Below, piece after piece: positions 1-5,830 of a stretch of 11,308 nucleotides of DNA. Numbering within the stretch: the first letter of the stretch is position 1; each line of letters starts with the position of its first letter. Below the pieces are notes generated by a model. The model made no database searches and was not told where the DNA came from. It saw only the letters and a program-made list of their open reading frames with translations. Source of the DNA: Fidelibacterota bacterium. Lineage in GTDB: Bacteria > Marinisomatota > Marinisomatia > SCGC-AAA003-L08 > GCA-002719095. Position numbers and translations under genes: made by a program. The stretch spans positions 1 to 11,308 of the forward strand of contig PAHI01000063.1 of NCBI GenBank assembly GCA_002705575.1, given 5' to 3'.

Positions 1-26
1 TAATAAATAAGTATTTAATTTAATAT

Positions 27-932
27 ATGAACGATATACCATGGGTAGAAAAATATAGACCAAAATTATTAGATGGTGTTATTTTAAATAATTGCAATAA
101 AGATATATTAAATAATATAATAACTAAAAGACATTTTCCAAATTTGTTGTTTTATGGACCTCCTGGAACAGGTAAAACAACAACAATGGTAAATTTAATA
201 GATTTATATCAAAAGGATGTGAATATGAAAAAAAGTTTAATAATACATTTGAATGCATCGGATGAAAGAGGTATAGATACAATAAGACAACAAATAAGTT
301 TATTCGTAAATAGTAATGGTCTTTTTAGTAAAGGTATAAAATTTATAATTTTAGATGAGGTAGATTATATGACTAAAAGCGCACAGATGGGGTTAAAATA
401 TTTAGTAGAGAATAGTAATGAAAATGTAAGATATTGTTTAATATGTAATTATATAAGTAAAATAGATAAGTCATTACAAAATAGTTTTATAAAATTAAAG
501 TTTAATTCTTTACCAGAAGAAGATATAGTAATATTATTGAGAAACATATCTATAAATGAAAAATTAAATTTAAGTATAGATAAGTTAAGTACAATTCAGA
601 GATATTTTGATTCAGATATTCGTAGTATGATAAACTATATGCAAACAAATAAGTTAAATGTAAATTTGATTGATAGTAGTATATTAGATGGTTTGATCAA
701 TAAAAAGGTAAAATTGAATGAATTAAAAAGTAAAATAAATAAAATTTGTATAGAGTACAATATAGATAGATATAGTTTAATTAAATATTATATAAGAAAT
801 ATTATAAGTAATAAAAAGATATCAATCACAGTAAATAATATAAATTCATTAGAAGCCATAATTAGAGGATTAGATGTAGTTAATAATAGTAATTTTGATT
901 ACATTTTAATTAAATTATTACATTTTGAATAG
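27..932 (+). CDS. Replication factor C small-subunit-like AAA+ clamp loader, arginine finger lost
   Basis: This 301-aa protein is a clamp-loader ATPase of the RFC small-subunit family, expected to help load the PCNA sliding clamp on primer-template DNA during viral replication. The N-terminus has the family's WVEKYRP opening (residues 6-12). Walker A is GPPGTGKT (44-51), the NASDERG motif is at 76-82, Walker B is ILDEVD (108-113), and the sensor 1 region is ICN (139-141). In cellular RFC small subunits the SRC motif follows, supplying an arginine finger to the neighbouring subunit. Here the aligned residues are QNSF (151-154), so the arginine is replaced by Ser153. The C-terminal third is Asn/Lys/Ile-rich and helical, as expected for the collar domain, though weakly conserved. 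The length is slightly short for the family (about 310-350 aa). The ATG lies just before the WVEKYRP motif, which supports the start. The motif calls are direct; the subunit role is inferred. Confidence 0.93.
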   Translation: MNDIPWVEKYRPKLLDGVILNNCNKDILNNIITKRHFPNLLFYGPPGTGKTTTMVNLIDLYQKDVNMKKSLIIHLNASDERGIDTIRQQISLFVNSNGLFSKGIKFIILDEVDYMTKSAQMGLKYLVENSNENVRYCLICNYISKIDKSLQNSFIKLKFNSLPEEDIVILLRNISINEKLNLSIDKLSTIQRYFDSDIRSMINYMQTNKLNVNLIDSSILDGLINKKVKLNELKSKINKICIEYNIDRYSLIKYYIRNIISNKKISITVNNINSLEAIIRGLDVVNNSNFDYILIKLLHFE

Positions 933-1105
933 TTATCTATTCTAGATAGTAATTTTTTATTCCAATAGCTATTGTCGTCTGGGGTACTAGGATAATCAGG
1001 TATATTGTCATTTTTGTAAATATAATTATAATTATTATTATTATTATTGTACTTTTTATTTTTGTCATCATTAATGAGGATAGTAATAGGTTGAGTAGAA
1101 CTCAT
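899..1105 (-). CDS. Possible small Asn-rich protein (doubtful gene)
   Basis: This 68-aa reading frame starts at the internal Met MSSTQPITI (1105); a longer reading from 1159 would add an unconvincing 18-residue leader. It has a polar middle with a run of six Asn encoded by an (ATT)6 microsatellite, then a more ordinary C-terminus containing PDYPSTPDD and WNKKLLSRIDNY. Its last 34 bases overlap the 3' end of the clamp-loader gene tail-to-tail. It is the only candidate for the otherwise empty 247-base gap before the TBP-like gene, and would be transcribed divergently from that gene. The product is not recognised. In DNA this AT-rich, an ORF of this size can occur by chance, so it stands on position and on the non-random C-terminal composition only. 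Confidence 0.35.
   Translation of the reverse strand: MSSTQPITILINDDKNKKYNNNNNNYNYIYKNDNIPDYPSTPDDNSYWNKKLLSRIDNYSKCNNLIKM
1031..1048. repeat. (ATT)6 trinucleotide microsatellite
   Basis: Six uninterrupted ATT units lie here, preceded by imperfect AATTATA-type repeats. On the minus strand they are read as the Asn run of the small ORF at 899-1105. Slippage would change the length of that run by whole codons without breaking the frame. Confidence 0.85.
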
Positions 1106-1179
1106 TATACTATTATAGTAATATAATAAATTAATTGAAAGGGAATAATTTAAAGACAATGGTAAGATAATATATACTT

Positions 1180-2205
1180 ATGATGGACTTAAACAGCATT
1201 GATGATGAATGGAAGATGTTTATGGAGAATGGATGCTGTAATACTGTTGATGAAACGACAAAAGATTTATCAAACATTCCTAAATGTAGCGATATTTATA
1301 TATCTACAAAAACAAAAATAGTATATTTAAACAGTGAAATAAATTTAAATGAATTATTTTGGAAATTAGAAATTATGCCTTATAATGTTTACGATGATGG
1401 TATAATAAAAAAACAGATTAAAATTAATAGTAAATGTGAAAAAGATGTGGAAGATATACAAAGACAATTACATAATTACAAATATTCAAGTACTTATATA
1501 ATAAATTCAATAAGTAATCCATCGGGTAGAGTAAAGTTCAAAGATATAAGAAAGGTAAGCATAGGATTATGTAAAAAAGATTTTATAAATCAACGAAAAT
1601 TTGAGAAAGGTGCATTTTATAATTGTTTTGTAATAATTTTGAGAGTAAATATTAATAATATTTTCAATGAATATCACATAAAAGTATTTAATACAGGAAA
1701 ATTAGAGTTACCTGGTATTAAGAATGATAAAGAATTAGACATAATAATAAGTAAATTATTGTACATATTAAATAAGTATAGTAGTAACAATCTATCATGT
1801 TTAGATAAAATAGATACAGTTTTAGTGAATTCAAATTTTGATTGTGGATATTTTTTGGACAGAAATAAATTATTTACTATTCTGAAAAACAAGTATAATA
1901 TTCAATCGGTTTATGATCCTTGTTCATATCCAGGTATTCAATGTCGATTATTCTTTGATGAATTAGACAATATATCTAGTGATAATACAGAAATTAACGG
2001 TGGTAAAGTATCATTTATGATATTTAGAACAGGAAGCGTTTTAATAGTAGGAAAATGTAATATGATTGTTTTAAATAAAATATATATGTTTATTAGAAAT
2101 ATACTAGAATCTCAATATAAAGAGATTTTTGATATGAAGAAAGAAGTAAAAGATAAAGTAATAATTAAAAAAAAAATTAAACGTAAAATTAAATTTACAG
2201 TTTAA
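1180..2205 (+). CDS. TATA-binding-protein-like transcription factor
   Basis: This 341-aa protein resembles the divergent TBP-like proteins of mimivirus relatives, which are thought to direct the viral RNA polymerase to promoters. TBP has two repeats of a saddle-shaped domain, each with a strand pattern of the type FxSGKxxxTG. Here the first repeat shows KVFNTGKLELPGI (168-180). The second shows YPGIQCRLFF (250-259), the counterpart of the FPGLxYR motif of TBP, followed by VSFMIFRTGSVLIVGKC (277-293). At 341 aa it is much longer than the roughly 180-aa TBP core. It has an acidic N-terminal extension and a strongly basic C-terminal tail (about 320-341). Two adjacent Met codons begin the frame; the first is used here. 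It converges on the next gene with an 11-base overlap. The family assignment is good; promoter specificity cannot be read from the sequence. Confidence 0.85.
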   Translation: MMDLNSIDDEWKMFMENGCCNTVDETTKDLSNIPKCSDIYISTKTKIVYLNSEINLNELFWKLEIMPYNVYDDGIIKKQIKINSKCEKDVEDIQRQLHNYKYSSTYIINSISNPSGRVKFKDIRKVSIGLCKKDFINQRKFEKGAFYNCFVIILRVNINNIFNEYHIKVFNTGKLELPGIKNDKELDIIISKLLYILNKYSSNNLSCLDKIDTVLVNSNFDCGYFLDRNKLFTILKNKYNIQSVYDPCSYPGIQCRLFFDELDNISSDNTEINGGKVSFMIFRTGSVLIVGKCNMIVLNKIYMFIRNILESQYKEIFDMKKEVKDKVIIKKKIKRKIKFTV

Positions 2206-2947
2206 ATAGCTTTTTAATTATTTTATTATTAGGTAATAAGTTAATATTTTCAATATCAACAATATTTAATGTTTTAATTTCATATTTATCGATATATTTA
2301 ATAATAAGTTTATATAATTGTATTGTTTTTTCTATTGAATGAATTTTTGTTAATATAATATCGTTACAAACGATTATACTATCAATATTACCAATTAATT
2401 CGTTAAAATTATTTTTGAATATATTTTTTACAATATTTTTATTATTTAATTCAATATTTAGATTTTTATTAGTAATTATGGTATTAGACAAGACGCTATT
2501 ATAGAACATAATTATTTTATCTAATGTTAATATATTTTGTTGTTCAATGTCGGTTATATTATTTAAGTTTTTTTTTATACTATACAATATTTTTTTATAA
2601 ATGAAAATGGTTGCATCTTTAATATTTAAATTTAGTAATTTATTACTATCATCTTTAATTTGTTCTATAAATTCACAATAATACAAAATAGACTTTTTTG
2701 TATGATAATTAACTAAATCTATATTTTTTGAATGAAGTAATAGCAAATTAAATACATGATATATATTTTCTATTCCTTTTATTAAGATATATTTATAGTA
2801 TATTGATGTTACCATTTTTTTAGATGAATTGATAAATTCTTCTATTATTATAGTATAATTAATAAAAGCGGTTTCAATGTTACAATTAAATGCTTTAATG
2901 TAGTTATTTTCATCATCTAGATCAAAATTATTCATATATATAGTCAT
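2195..2947 (-). CDS. Hypothetical helical protein, 250 aa
   Basis: The function is not recognised. The protein is Asn-, Ile- and Lys-rich and appears to be mostly amphipathic helix throughout, with no clear membrane segment, no nucleotide-binding motif and no cysteine pattern. The start is ambiguous. Met1 (2947) gives a 20-base overlap with the upstream membrane-protein gene, while Met5 (2935, MNNFDLDDENN) gives 8 bases; the second is equally plausible. The 3' end overlaps the TBP-like gene by 11 bases tail-to-tail. The overlap at its start suggests it is expressed together with, or directly after, the three-helix membrane protein. The long open frame with overlaps at both ends supports a real gene rather than a shadow frame. 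Confidence 0.8.
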   Translation of the reverse strand: MTIYMNNFDLDDENNYIKAFNCNIETAFINYTIIIEEFINSSKKMVTSIYYKYILIKGIENIYHVFNLLLLHSKNIDLVNYHTKKSILYYCEFIEQIKDDSNKLLNLNIKDATIFIYKKILYSIKKNLNNITDIEQQNILTLDKIIMFYNSVLSNTIITNKNLNIELNNKNIVKNIFKNNFNELIGNIDSIIVCNDIILTKIHSIEKTIQLYKLIIKYIDKYEIKTLNIVDIENINLLPNNKIIKKLFKL

Positions 2948-3323
2948 TAATAATTTTTCTCATTGTATTTAAACTAAGATATAGAGAAAAACATATAAAC
3001 AATGAGCTAGTAGCTAATAATATTTTAGGTATAATATACCATTTAGTTACATGTTTAATTTCATTTTCAGTATAATTTTTAAGTACAGAGGCATGATCAT
3101 TTAATAAATATTTAGAAACTAAGAATGCGTTTGTAGTGAATGCAAGAGACACCATTGTAAACATTAATTGTTTAACTCTAGATCTTTCAGAACCCTTTCT
3201 ATAATATCTGGAAGCGCCAAGTAACGCCAATGAAACAGAAAGATATAATCCAACGTTTCTAATAGATGTATGGAAATGCATTTGTAATTTTCCTAAATCA
3301 GATCCGTAGAAATTCTTTTTCAT
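2928..3323 (-). CDS. Small membrane protein with three predicted helices
   Basis: This 131-aa protein is not recognised by family. Hydrophobic stretches at about residues 23-40, 53-73 and 96-117 suggest three membrane helices. The first loop is strongly basic (RYYRKGSERSRVK, 39-51), so by the positive-inside rule that loop would face the cytoplasm or virion interior. Composition is more balanced, with fewer Asn and Ile, than in its downstream neighbour, which is common in conserved virion membrane proteins of large DNA viruses; a virion role is only an inference. It is divergent from the 99-aa gene at 3378, sharing a 54-base intergenic region with a palindrome. The ATG at 3323 is the first in frame and is followed by the plausible sequence MKKNFYGSDLGK. 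Confidence 0.85.
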   Translation of the reverse strand: MKKNFYGSDLGKLQMHFHTSIRNVGLYLSVSLALLGASRYYRKGSERSRVKQLMFTMVSLAFTTNAFLVSKYLLNDHASVLKNYTENEIKHVTKWYIIPKILLATSSLFICFSLYLSLNTMRKIINDYIYE

Positions 3324-3335
3324 TATATATTATAA

Positions 3336-3351
3336 TTAAATTATAATTTAA
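3336..3351. promoter_or_regulatory. 16-bp perfect palindrome between divergent genes
   Basis: The sequence TTAAATTATAATTTAA is its own reverse complement. It sits in the 54-base gap between two divergently transcribed genes (starts at 3323 and 3378). A symmetric site could serve either direction, for example as AT-rich promoter core. In DNA of this composition a 16-bp palindrome can arise by chance, so the regulatory reading is weak. Confidence 0.3.
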
Positions 3352-3377
3352 AGAATATTAAAAAGTATTTAATTATA

Positions 3378-3677
3378 ATGGCTTCTCAAGTTGAAACTAG
3401 TAGCTGTAGAACTCCAGATGTTACTACTCTACAACATATATGCAAGCTTTCTATTGTAAATGACAAACCTGTTATGTTAGATTATTGGGTAAATTCTGTA
3501 GAAAAAAAAGTAATAATTGGTGTTAGAGAAACTGGTGAAAAACTTTTAGTTAAAAATGAAGAAGAATACACAAGTCCAATTGGTAAAGTTTACAAGGTTA
3601 AAGATGATTATATTATAGAAACAGAGAACTCACTTTATATAGTAGATTGTGGTATCGATACAAAGAAAATATCGTAA
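3378..3677 (+). CDS. Hypothetical small protein, 99 aa
   Basis: The family is not recognised. The protein appears mainly beta-stranded, with alternating hydrophobic and charged positions: KVIIGVRETGEKLLV (about 49-63), GKVYKVKDDYIIET (about 69-82) and SLYIVDC (85-91). No membrane segment or catalytic motif is seen. Composition is balanced and clearly protein-like compared with shadow frames. It is first in a plus-strand run: the two-helix membrane protein starts only 9 bases after its stop, so the two may be co-expressed. The leader directly before the ATG contains AAGTATTTAATT, the same 12-mer that precedes the clamp-loader gene at 9-20. Confidence 0.85.
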   Translation: MASQVETSSCRTPDVTTLQHICKLSIVNDKPVMLDYWVNSVEKKVIIGVRETGEKLLVKNEEEYTSPIGKVYKVKDDYIIETENSLYIVDCGIDTKKIS

Positions 3678-3686
3678 TATATATAT

Positions 3687-4286
3687 ATGGATAATTCGCC
3701 TATACATATTACCTTAGATGATGAAGTAAATGATAAAACTTCAATGCAAAAAGGTTTCAGAATGCTAGTAAGTCATGTTAGAACAAAAAGAACAAGTTTA
3801 GGAATAGATAATAGCGAGACAGATCTAAGTAAAAAATGGAATAATTTAAATTTATTAATATTTAATTATAAAGAAGCACATATAGAGTGTAGAGAATTGA
3901 ATAATTTTTTCGATCGTTTATTAACAATAATAGCTTTAATTATGTCATTTATAACAACATTTTTGTTAGCTATTAAAGATATACAGAATGATGTCAATCA
4001 TTATCTTTATATTACAGAATGTGTTACAAGTGGTATCGCTACTTTAACAGTAGGATTATCAAATGCTTATGATAATGCAGGTAAAAGAGAGATACATAAT
4101 AATGTAGTTCTTAAATTAAGAAATCTAGCACTAACAACACAACAATTATCTGAAATAGAAGAAAACAGAAATGATATAAATAAATATCAAGAATGTTATG
4201 GTAAATTAATAGAAGCATTAGGTACAACACATATTTATCAAGAAGTTAGAAAAAAATATGGTTTAGATAAAAAACATTTATCGTGA
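3687..4286 (+). CDS. Two-helix membrane protein with long cytosolic helical tail (SLATT-like layout)
   Basis: This 199-aa protein has a polar, charged N-terminus (1-50), then a helix leading into two hydrophobic segments at about 77-97 and 107-125, separated by a short polar turn (KDIQNDVNHY). A long, soluble, probably helical C-terminal half follows (130-199), with no further membrane segment. This order of a pre-helix, a two-helix hairpin and a helical tail matches the layout of SLATT-domain proteins (two-helix proteins associated with effectors in prokaryotic conflict systems). The match is by topology and general feel, not by a diagnostic motif, so family and function remain open. A structural or membrane-remodelling viral protein is an alternative. 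It lies 9 bases after the 99-aa gene. The start MDNSPIHITLDDE is the first ATG in frame. Confidence 0.85.
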   Translation: MDNSPIHITLDDEVNDKTSMQKGFRMLVSHVRTKRTSLGIDNSETDLSKKWNNLNLLIFNYKEAHIECRELNNFFDRLLTIIALIMSFITTFLLAIKDIQNDVNHYLYITECVTSGIATLTVGLSNAYDNAGKREIHNNVVLKLRNLALTTQQLSEIEENRNDINKYQECYGKLIEALGTTHIYQEVRKKYGLDKKHLS

Positions 4287-4300
4287 TTAATTGAGTAAAA

Positions 4301-4321
4301 AATATAAATTTAATTTATATT
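4301..4321. terminator. AT-rich perfect inverted repeat (10-bp arms)
   Basis: The arms AATATAAATT and AATTTATATT are exact reverse complements around a single T; as a hairpin the stem would be 9 or 8 bp with a 3- or 5-base loop. It lies 15 bases after the stop of the two-helix protein and ends 8 bases before the ATG of the next gene. Mimivirus transcripts are known to end at such palindromes, so it may mark the 3' end of the upstream transcript. A promoter element for the next gene is the alternative. Confidence 0.45.
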
Positions 4322-4329
4322 AGATAATA

Positions 4330-4776
4330 ATGGCAAATAAAGCAGTAGAATTTATTATAACAGAATATCAAGACCATAATTTAGTGCATTTTAAAATGGT
4401 TAGAGAGGATATTAAAAGAAAGGATGTCAATGATTTTTTAGAGGAATTTTTAGAAATGATTACAAGATTTAAAAATGAAAACGTTAGATATTATGGTTTA
4501 TGGCATATGAATGTAACCACTTTATTACCCCCAACATACATTAAAATTATTACAGATTTTATGCCAAAAATTAGAGAAATAGGTGCAGAAGTTAATTTAG
4601 GTTCTGCAATTGTTTTTAAAAGTGGAACAATAAGAAGTTTATTAAATAATTATATAGTTAAATACAAAATGGATGCGAATTGGATTAAATTTATAAAAAC
4701 ACCAGATTTAGGTTTAGAGTTTTTAAAACAAATAGGAATGAACGATGTACCAAAAAATAAGACTATTTCTATATAA
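4330..4776 (+). CDS. Small soluble protein with STAS/SpoIIAA-like fold pattern
   Basis: This 148-aa protein has an alternating strand-helix order: strands at about 6-13 and 18-24, a helix at 32-48, the strand RYYGLWHMN (53-61), a helix at 68-84, the strand GSAIVFKS (91-98), a helix at 100-109, a strand around WIKFI (118-122), and the C-terminal helix DLGLEFLKQIG (126-136). The last part, a strand followed by an acidic turn and a helix ending in EFLKQI, resembles the 'F-D-x-x-E-A-x-x-W-L' end of SpoIIAA/STAS-like proteins, which act in protein-protein switching. No phosphorylatable serine motif is obvious. The family call is an inference from the fold pattern. It is bracketed by two palindromes and lies 43 bases after its upstream neighbour. 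Confidence 0.85.
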   Translation: MANKAVEFIITEYQDHNLVHFKMVREDIKRKDVNDFLEEFLEMITRFKNENVRYYGLWHMNVTTLLPPTYIKIITDFMPKIREIGAEVNLGSAIVFKSGTIRSLLNNYIVKYKMDANWIKFIKTPDLGLEFLKQIGMNDVPKNKTISI

Positions 4777-4777
4777 T

Positions 4778-4815
4778 TTAAAATTATTTAAATATAGAGT
4801 TTTAAATAATTTTAA
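4778..4815. terminator. 15-bp perfect AT-rich hairpin between genes
   Basis: Positions 4778-4792 and 4801-4815 are exact reverse complements (15 bp, arm TTAAAATTATTTAAA) around the 8-base loop TATAGAGT. The left arm begins one base after the stop codon of the STAS-like gene, and the right arm ends on the A of the glycosyltransferase ATG. It is by far the strongest inverted repeat seen between genes here. By analogy with the hairpin signal that sets 3' ends and polyadenylation of mimivirus mRNAs, it probably ends the upstream transcript. Its arm also lies in the leader of the next gene. Confidence 0.6.
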
Positions 4816-5537
4816 TGTCTAATAAGGTTCATGTCCTAACATATGCATCTCACTCTCAAGGATTTTATAATAATTTAATTAACAATGATTATAACATTAA
4901 GTTAATTACATTAGGGTATGGGGTGAAATGGAATGGACTTAGAGATAAACCTAGGGCTGTTTTAAACTATTTAACATATGTTCCAGACGATGATATAGTA
5001 ATATTTGTAGATGGATTTGATACGATTATAAAAAAACCGATGGATTTAATATTACAAAGATTTAATGAAATAATTAAAGATGGTAAAACAAAAGTATTGC
5101 TTTCTAAAGAACAATGTTATAATCAACAAGATAATTTTTTTTTTAAATATTTTTTCAAGTATTTTCAATACAAAGTGTATAGTTATAAAAATAATGTAAT
5201 AGTTAATTCAGGTTTGTATATGGGCTATGTTAAAAATATAAAGATTTTATTGTATGCACATAAATACAATGATAATCCAAATGTGGATCAAATATTAATG
5301 AATAAAACTTATCCAAATTATGATTTTATTAAAGTAGATATGGATAATCGTATATTTTTTAATTGTCCGGTTTATATGAATACACAGAGTGATGCTTGTT
5401 TTATTCAATATCCAGGAGAATTTAATTTTCATCGAATAAAACGAGCCATTTTAGCAGACTATAATCATTGTTTTAGATTAGAAATTAATTTAATGAAATT
5501 TTTATTATTTATTTATTTTTATTGGAAAATTTGTTAA
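4815..5537 (+). CDS. PLOD-type glycosyltransferase (stand-alone GT domain of lysyl hydroxylases)
   Basis: This 240-aa protein matches the glycosyltransferase domain of procollagen lysyl hydroxylases (PLOD/LH3), which adds glucose to galactosyl-hydroxylysine using a UDP-sugar and Mn2+. The features are LGYGVKWNG near the N-terminus (33-41), FVDGFD (64-69) giving the metal-binding DxxD pair Asp66 and Asp69, NSGLYMGYV (131-139), and DQ (158-159). His206 in FNFHR is a candidate third metal ligand. Mimivirus L230 carries such a GT domain fused to a lysyl hydroxylase and modifies collagen-like proteins; here no hydroxylase domain follows, so the GT stands alone. The last residues are hydrophobic (about 228-237, FLLFIYFYW) and could anchor the protein to a membrane. 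The start codon touches the hairpin at 4778-4815. The acceptor substrate is not known; a viral glycoprotein or collagen-like protein is inferred. Confidence 0.85.
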   Translation: MSNKVHVLTYASHSQGFYNNLINNDYNIKLITLGYGVKWNGLRDKPRAVLNYLTYVPDDDIVIFVDGFDTIIKKPMDLILQRFNEIIKDGKTKVLLSKEQCYNQQDNFFFKYFFKYFQYKVYSYKNNVIVNSGLYMGYVKNIKILLYAHKYNDNPNVDQILMNKTYPNYDFIKVDMDNRIFFNCPVYMNTQSDACFIQYPGEFNFHRIKRAILADYNHCFRLEINLMKFLLFIYFYWKIC

Positions 5538-5539
5538 TT

Positions 5540-5610
5540 TACGGCTGCCGGGAATTGAACCCGAGGCGCTTGCTTGGAAGGCAAGCATGTTACCACTACA
5601 CCACAACCGT
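5540..5610 (-). tRNA. tRNA-Gly(UCC)
   Basis: Read on the minus strand, the acceptor ACGGTTG pairs with CAGCCGT over 7 bp (one G-U), the anticodon stem CTTGC/GCAAG encloses the loop CTTCCAA, so the anticodon is UCC (glycine, GGA), and the T-loop TTCAATT is closed by a 5-bp stem. The variable loop is 4 bases, the discriminator is A and no CCA is encoded. The D-arm is the shortest part, with stem GTGT/ACAT. The length is 71 nt. It is 5 bases downstream of tRNA-Ser(GCU) and starts two bases after the glycosyltransferase stop codon on the other strand. Its high GC content stands out from the surroundings. Confidence 0.93.
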
Positions 5611-5615
5611 TTTAT

Positions 5616-5697
5616 CGACACAGGTAGGATTCGAACCTACGCGTGCAAAGCACACCGGCTTAGCAGGCCGGCTCCTTAACCACTCGGACACTGTGTC
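5616..5697 (-). tRNA. tRNA-Ser(GCU)
   Basis: On the minus strand the acceptor GACACAG pairs fully with CTGTGTC. The D-arm is TCC-GAGTGGTTAA-GGA. The anticodon stem CCGGC/GCCGG encloses CTGCTAA, so the anticodon is GCU, reading AGC and AGU. A long variable arm (TGTGCTTTGCACGC) and a G discriminator, both serine identity elements, confirm the assignment. The T-arm is GTAGG-TTCGAAT-CCTAC. The length is 82 nt, with no encoded CCA. It is the middle gene of a three-tRNA cluster, 3 bases from tRNA-Ser(UGA), so all three are probably cut from one precursor. Confidence 0.96.
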
Positions 5698-5700
5698 CGT

Positions 5701-5782
5701 CGACACGAGCAGGACTCGAACCTGCGCGGGAATATCCCAATGGATTTCAAGTCCATCGCTTTAACCACTCAGCCATCGTGCC
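5701..5782 (-). tRNA. tRNA-Ser(UGA)
   Basis: On the minus strand the acceptor GGCACGA pairs with TCGTGTC (one G-U). The D-arm is GCT-GAGTGGTTAA-AGC. The anticodon stem ATGGA/TCCAT encloses CTTGAAA, so the anticodon is UGA, reading UCA (and UCG by wobble). The long variable arm (TGGGATATTCCCGC) and G discriminator are typical of serine. The T-arm is GCAGG-TTCGAGT-CCTGC. The length is 82 nt and no CCA is encoded. It is first in transcription order in the cluster, so a promoter, if shared, lies between 5783 and the rhodopsin start at 5831, or inside the gene as for pol III tRNA genes. Confidence 0.96.
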
Positions 5783-5830
5783 TTTACATATTGATTAAAA
5801 TTAATTTATATTTTCGAAATTAATATTATA

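Noticed and set aside
1105..1159. 18-residue N-terminal extension of the small ORF at 899-1105
   Set aside because: The leader has low-complexity Tyr/Leu/Ser composition, and the internal Met is followed by a more protein-like start. The shorter form is preferred.
1161..1180. GGTAAGATA before the TBP-like ATG as a possible 5' splice site
   Set aside because: No branch point, acceptor or upstream exon is visible, and the frame is complete from its own ATG. The match is most likely chance.
1674..1892. 72-aa minus-strand frame inside the TBP-like gene
   Set aside because: It lies wholly within a well-supported gene and has no domain or composition of its own.
5522..5764. 80-aa plus-strand reading frame across the tRNA genes
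   Set aside because: It is the antisense reading of the three tRNA genes. The sequence motifs such as CRELNPR and GFEPTR are the usual translation artefacts of tRNA T-arms.
5783..5830. Inverted repeat TTAATTT/AAATTAA before the rhodopsin
   Set aside because: The arms are only 7 bp in AT-only sequence, which is expected by chance at this composition.
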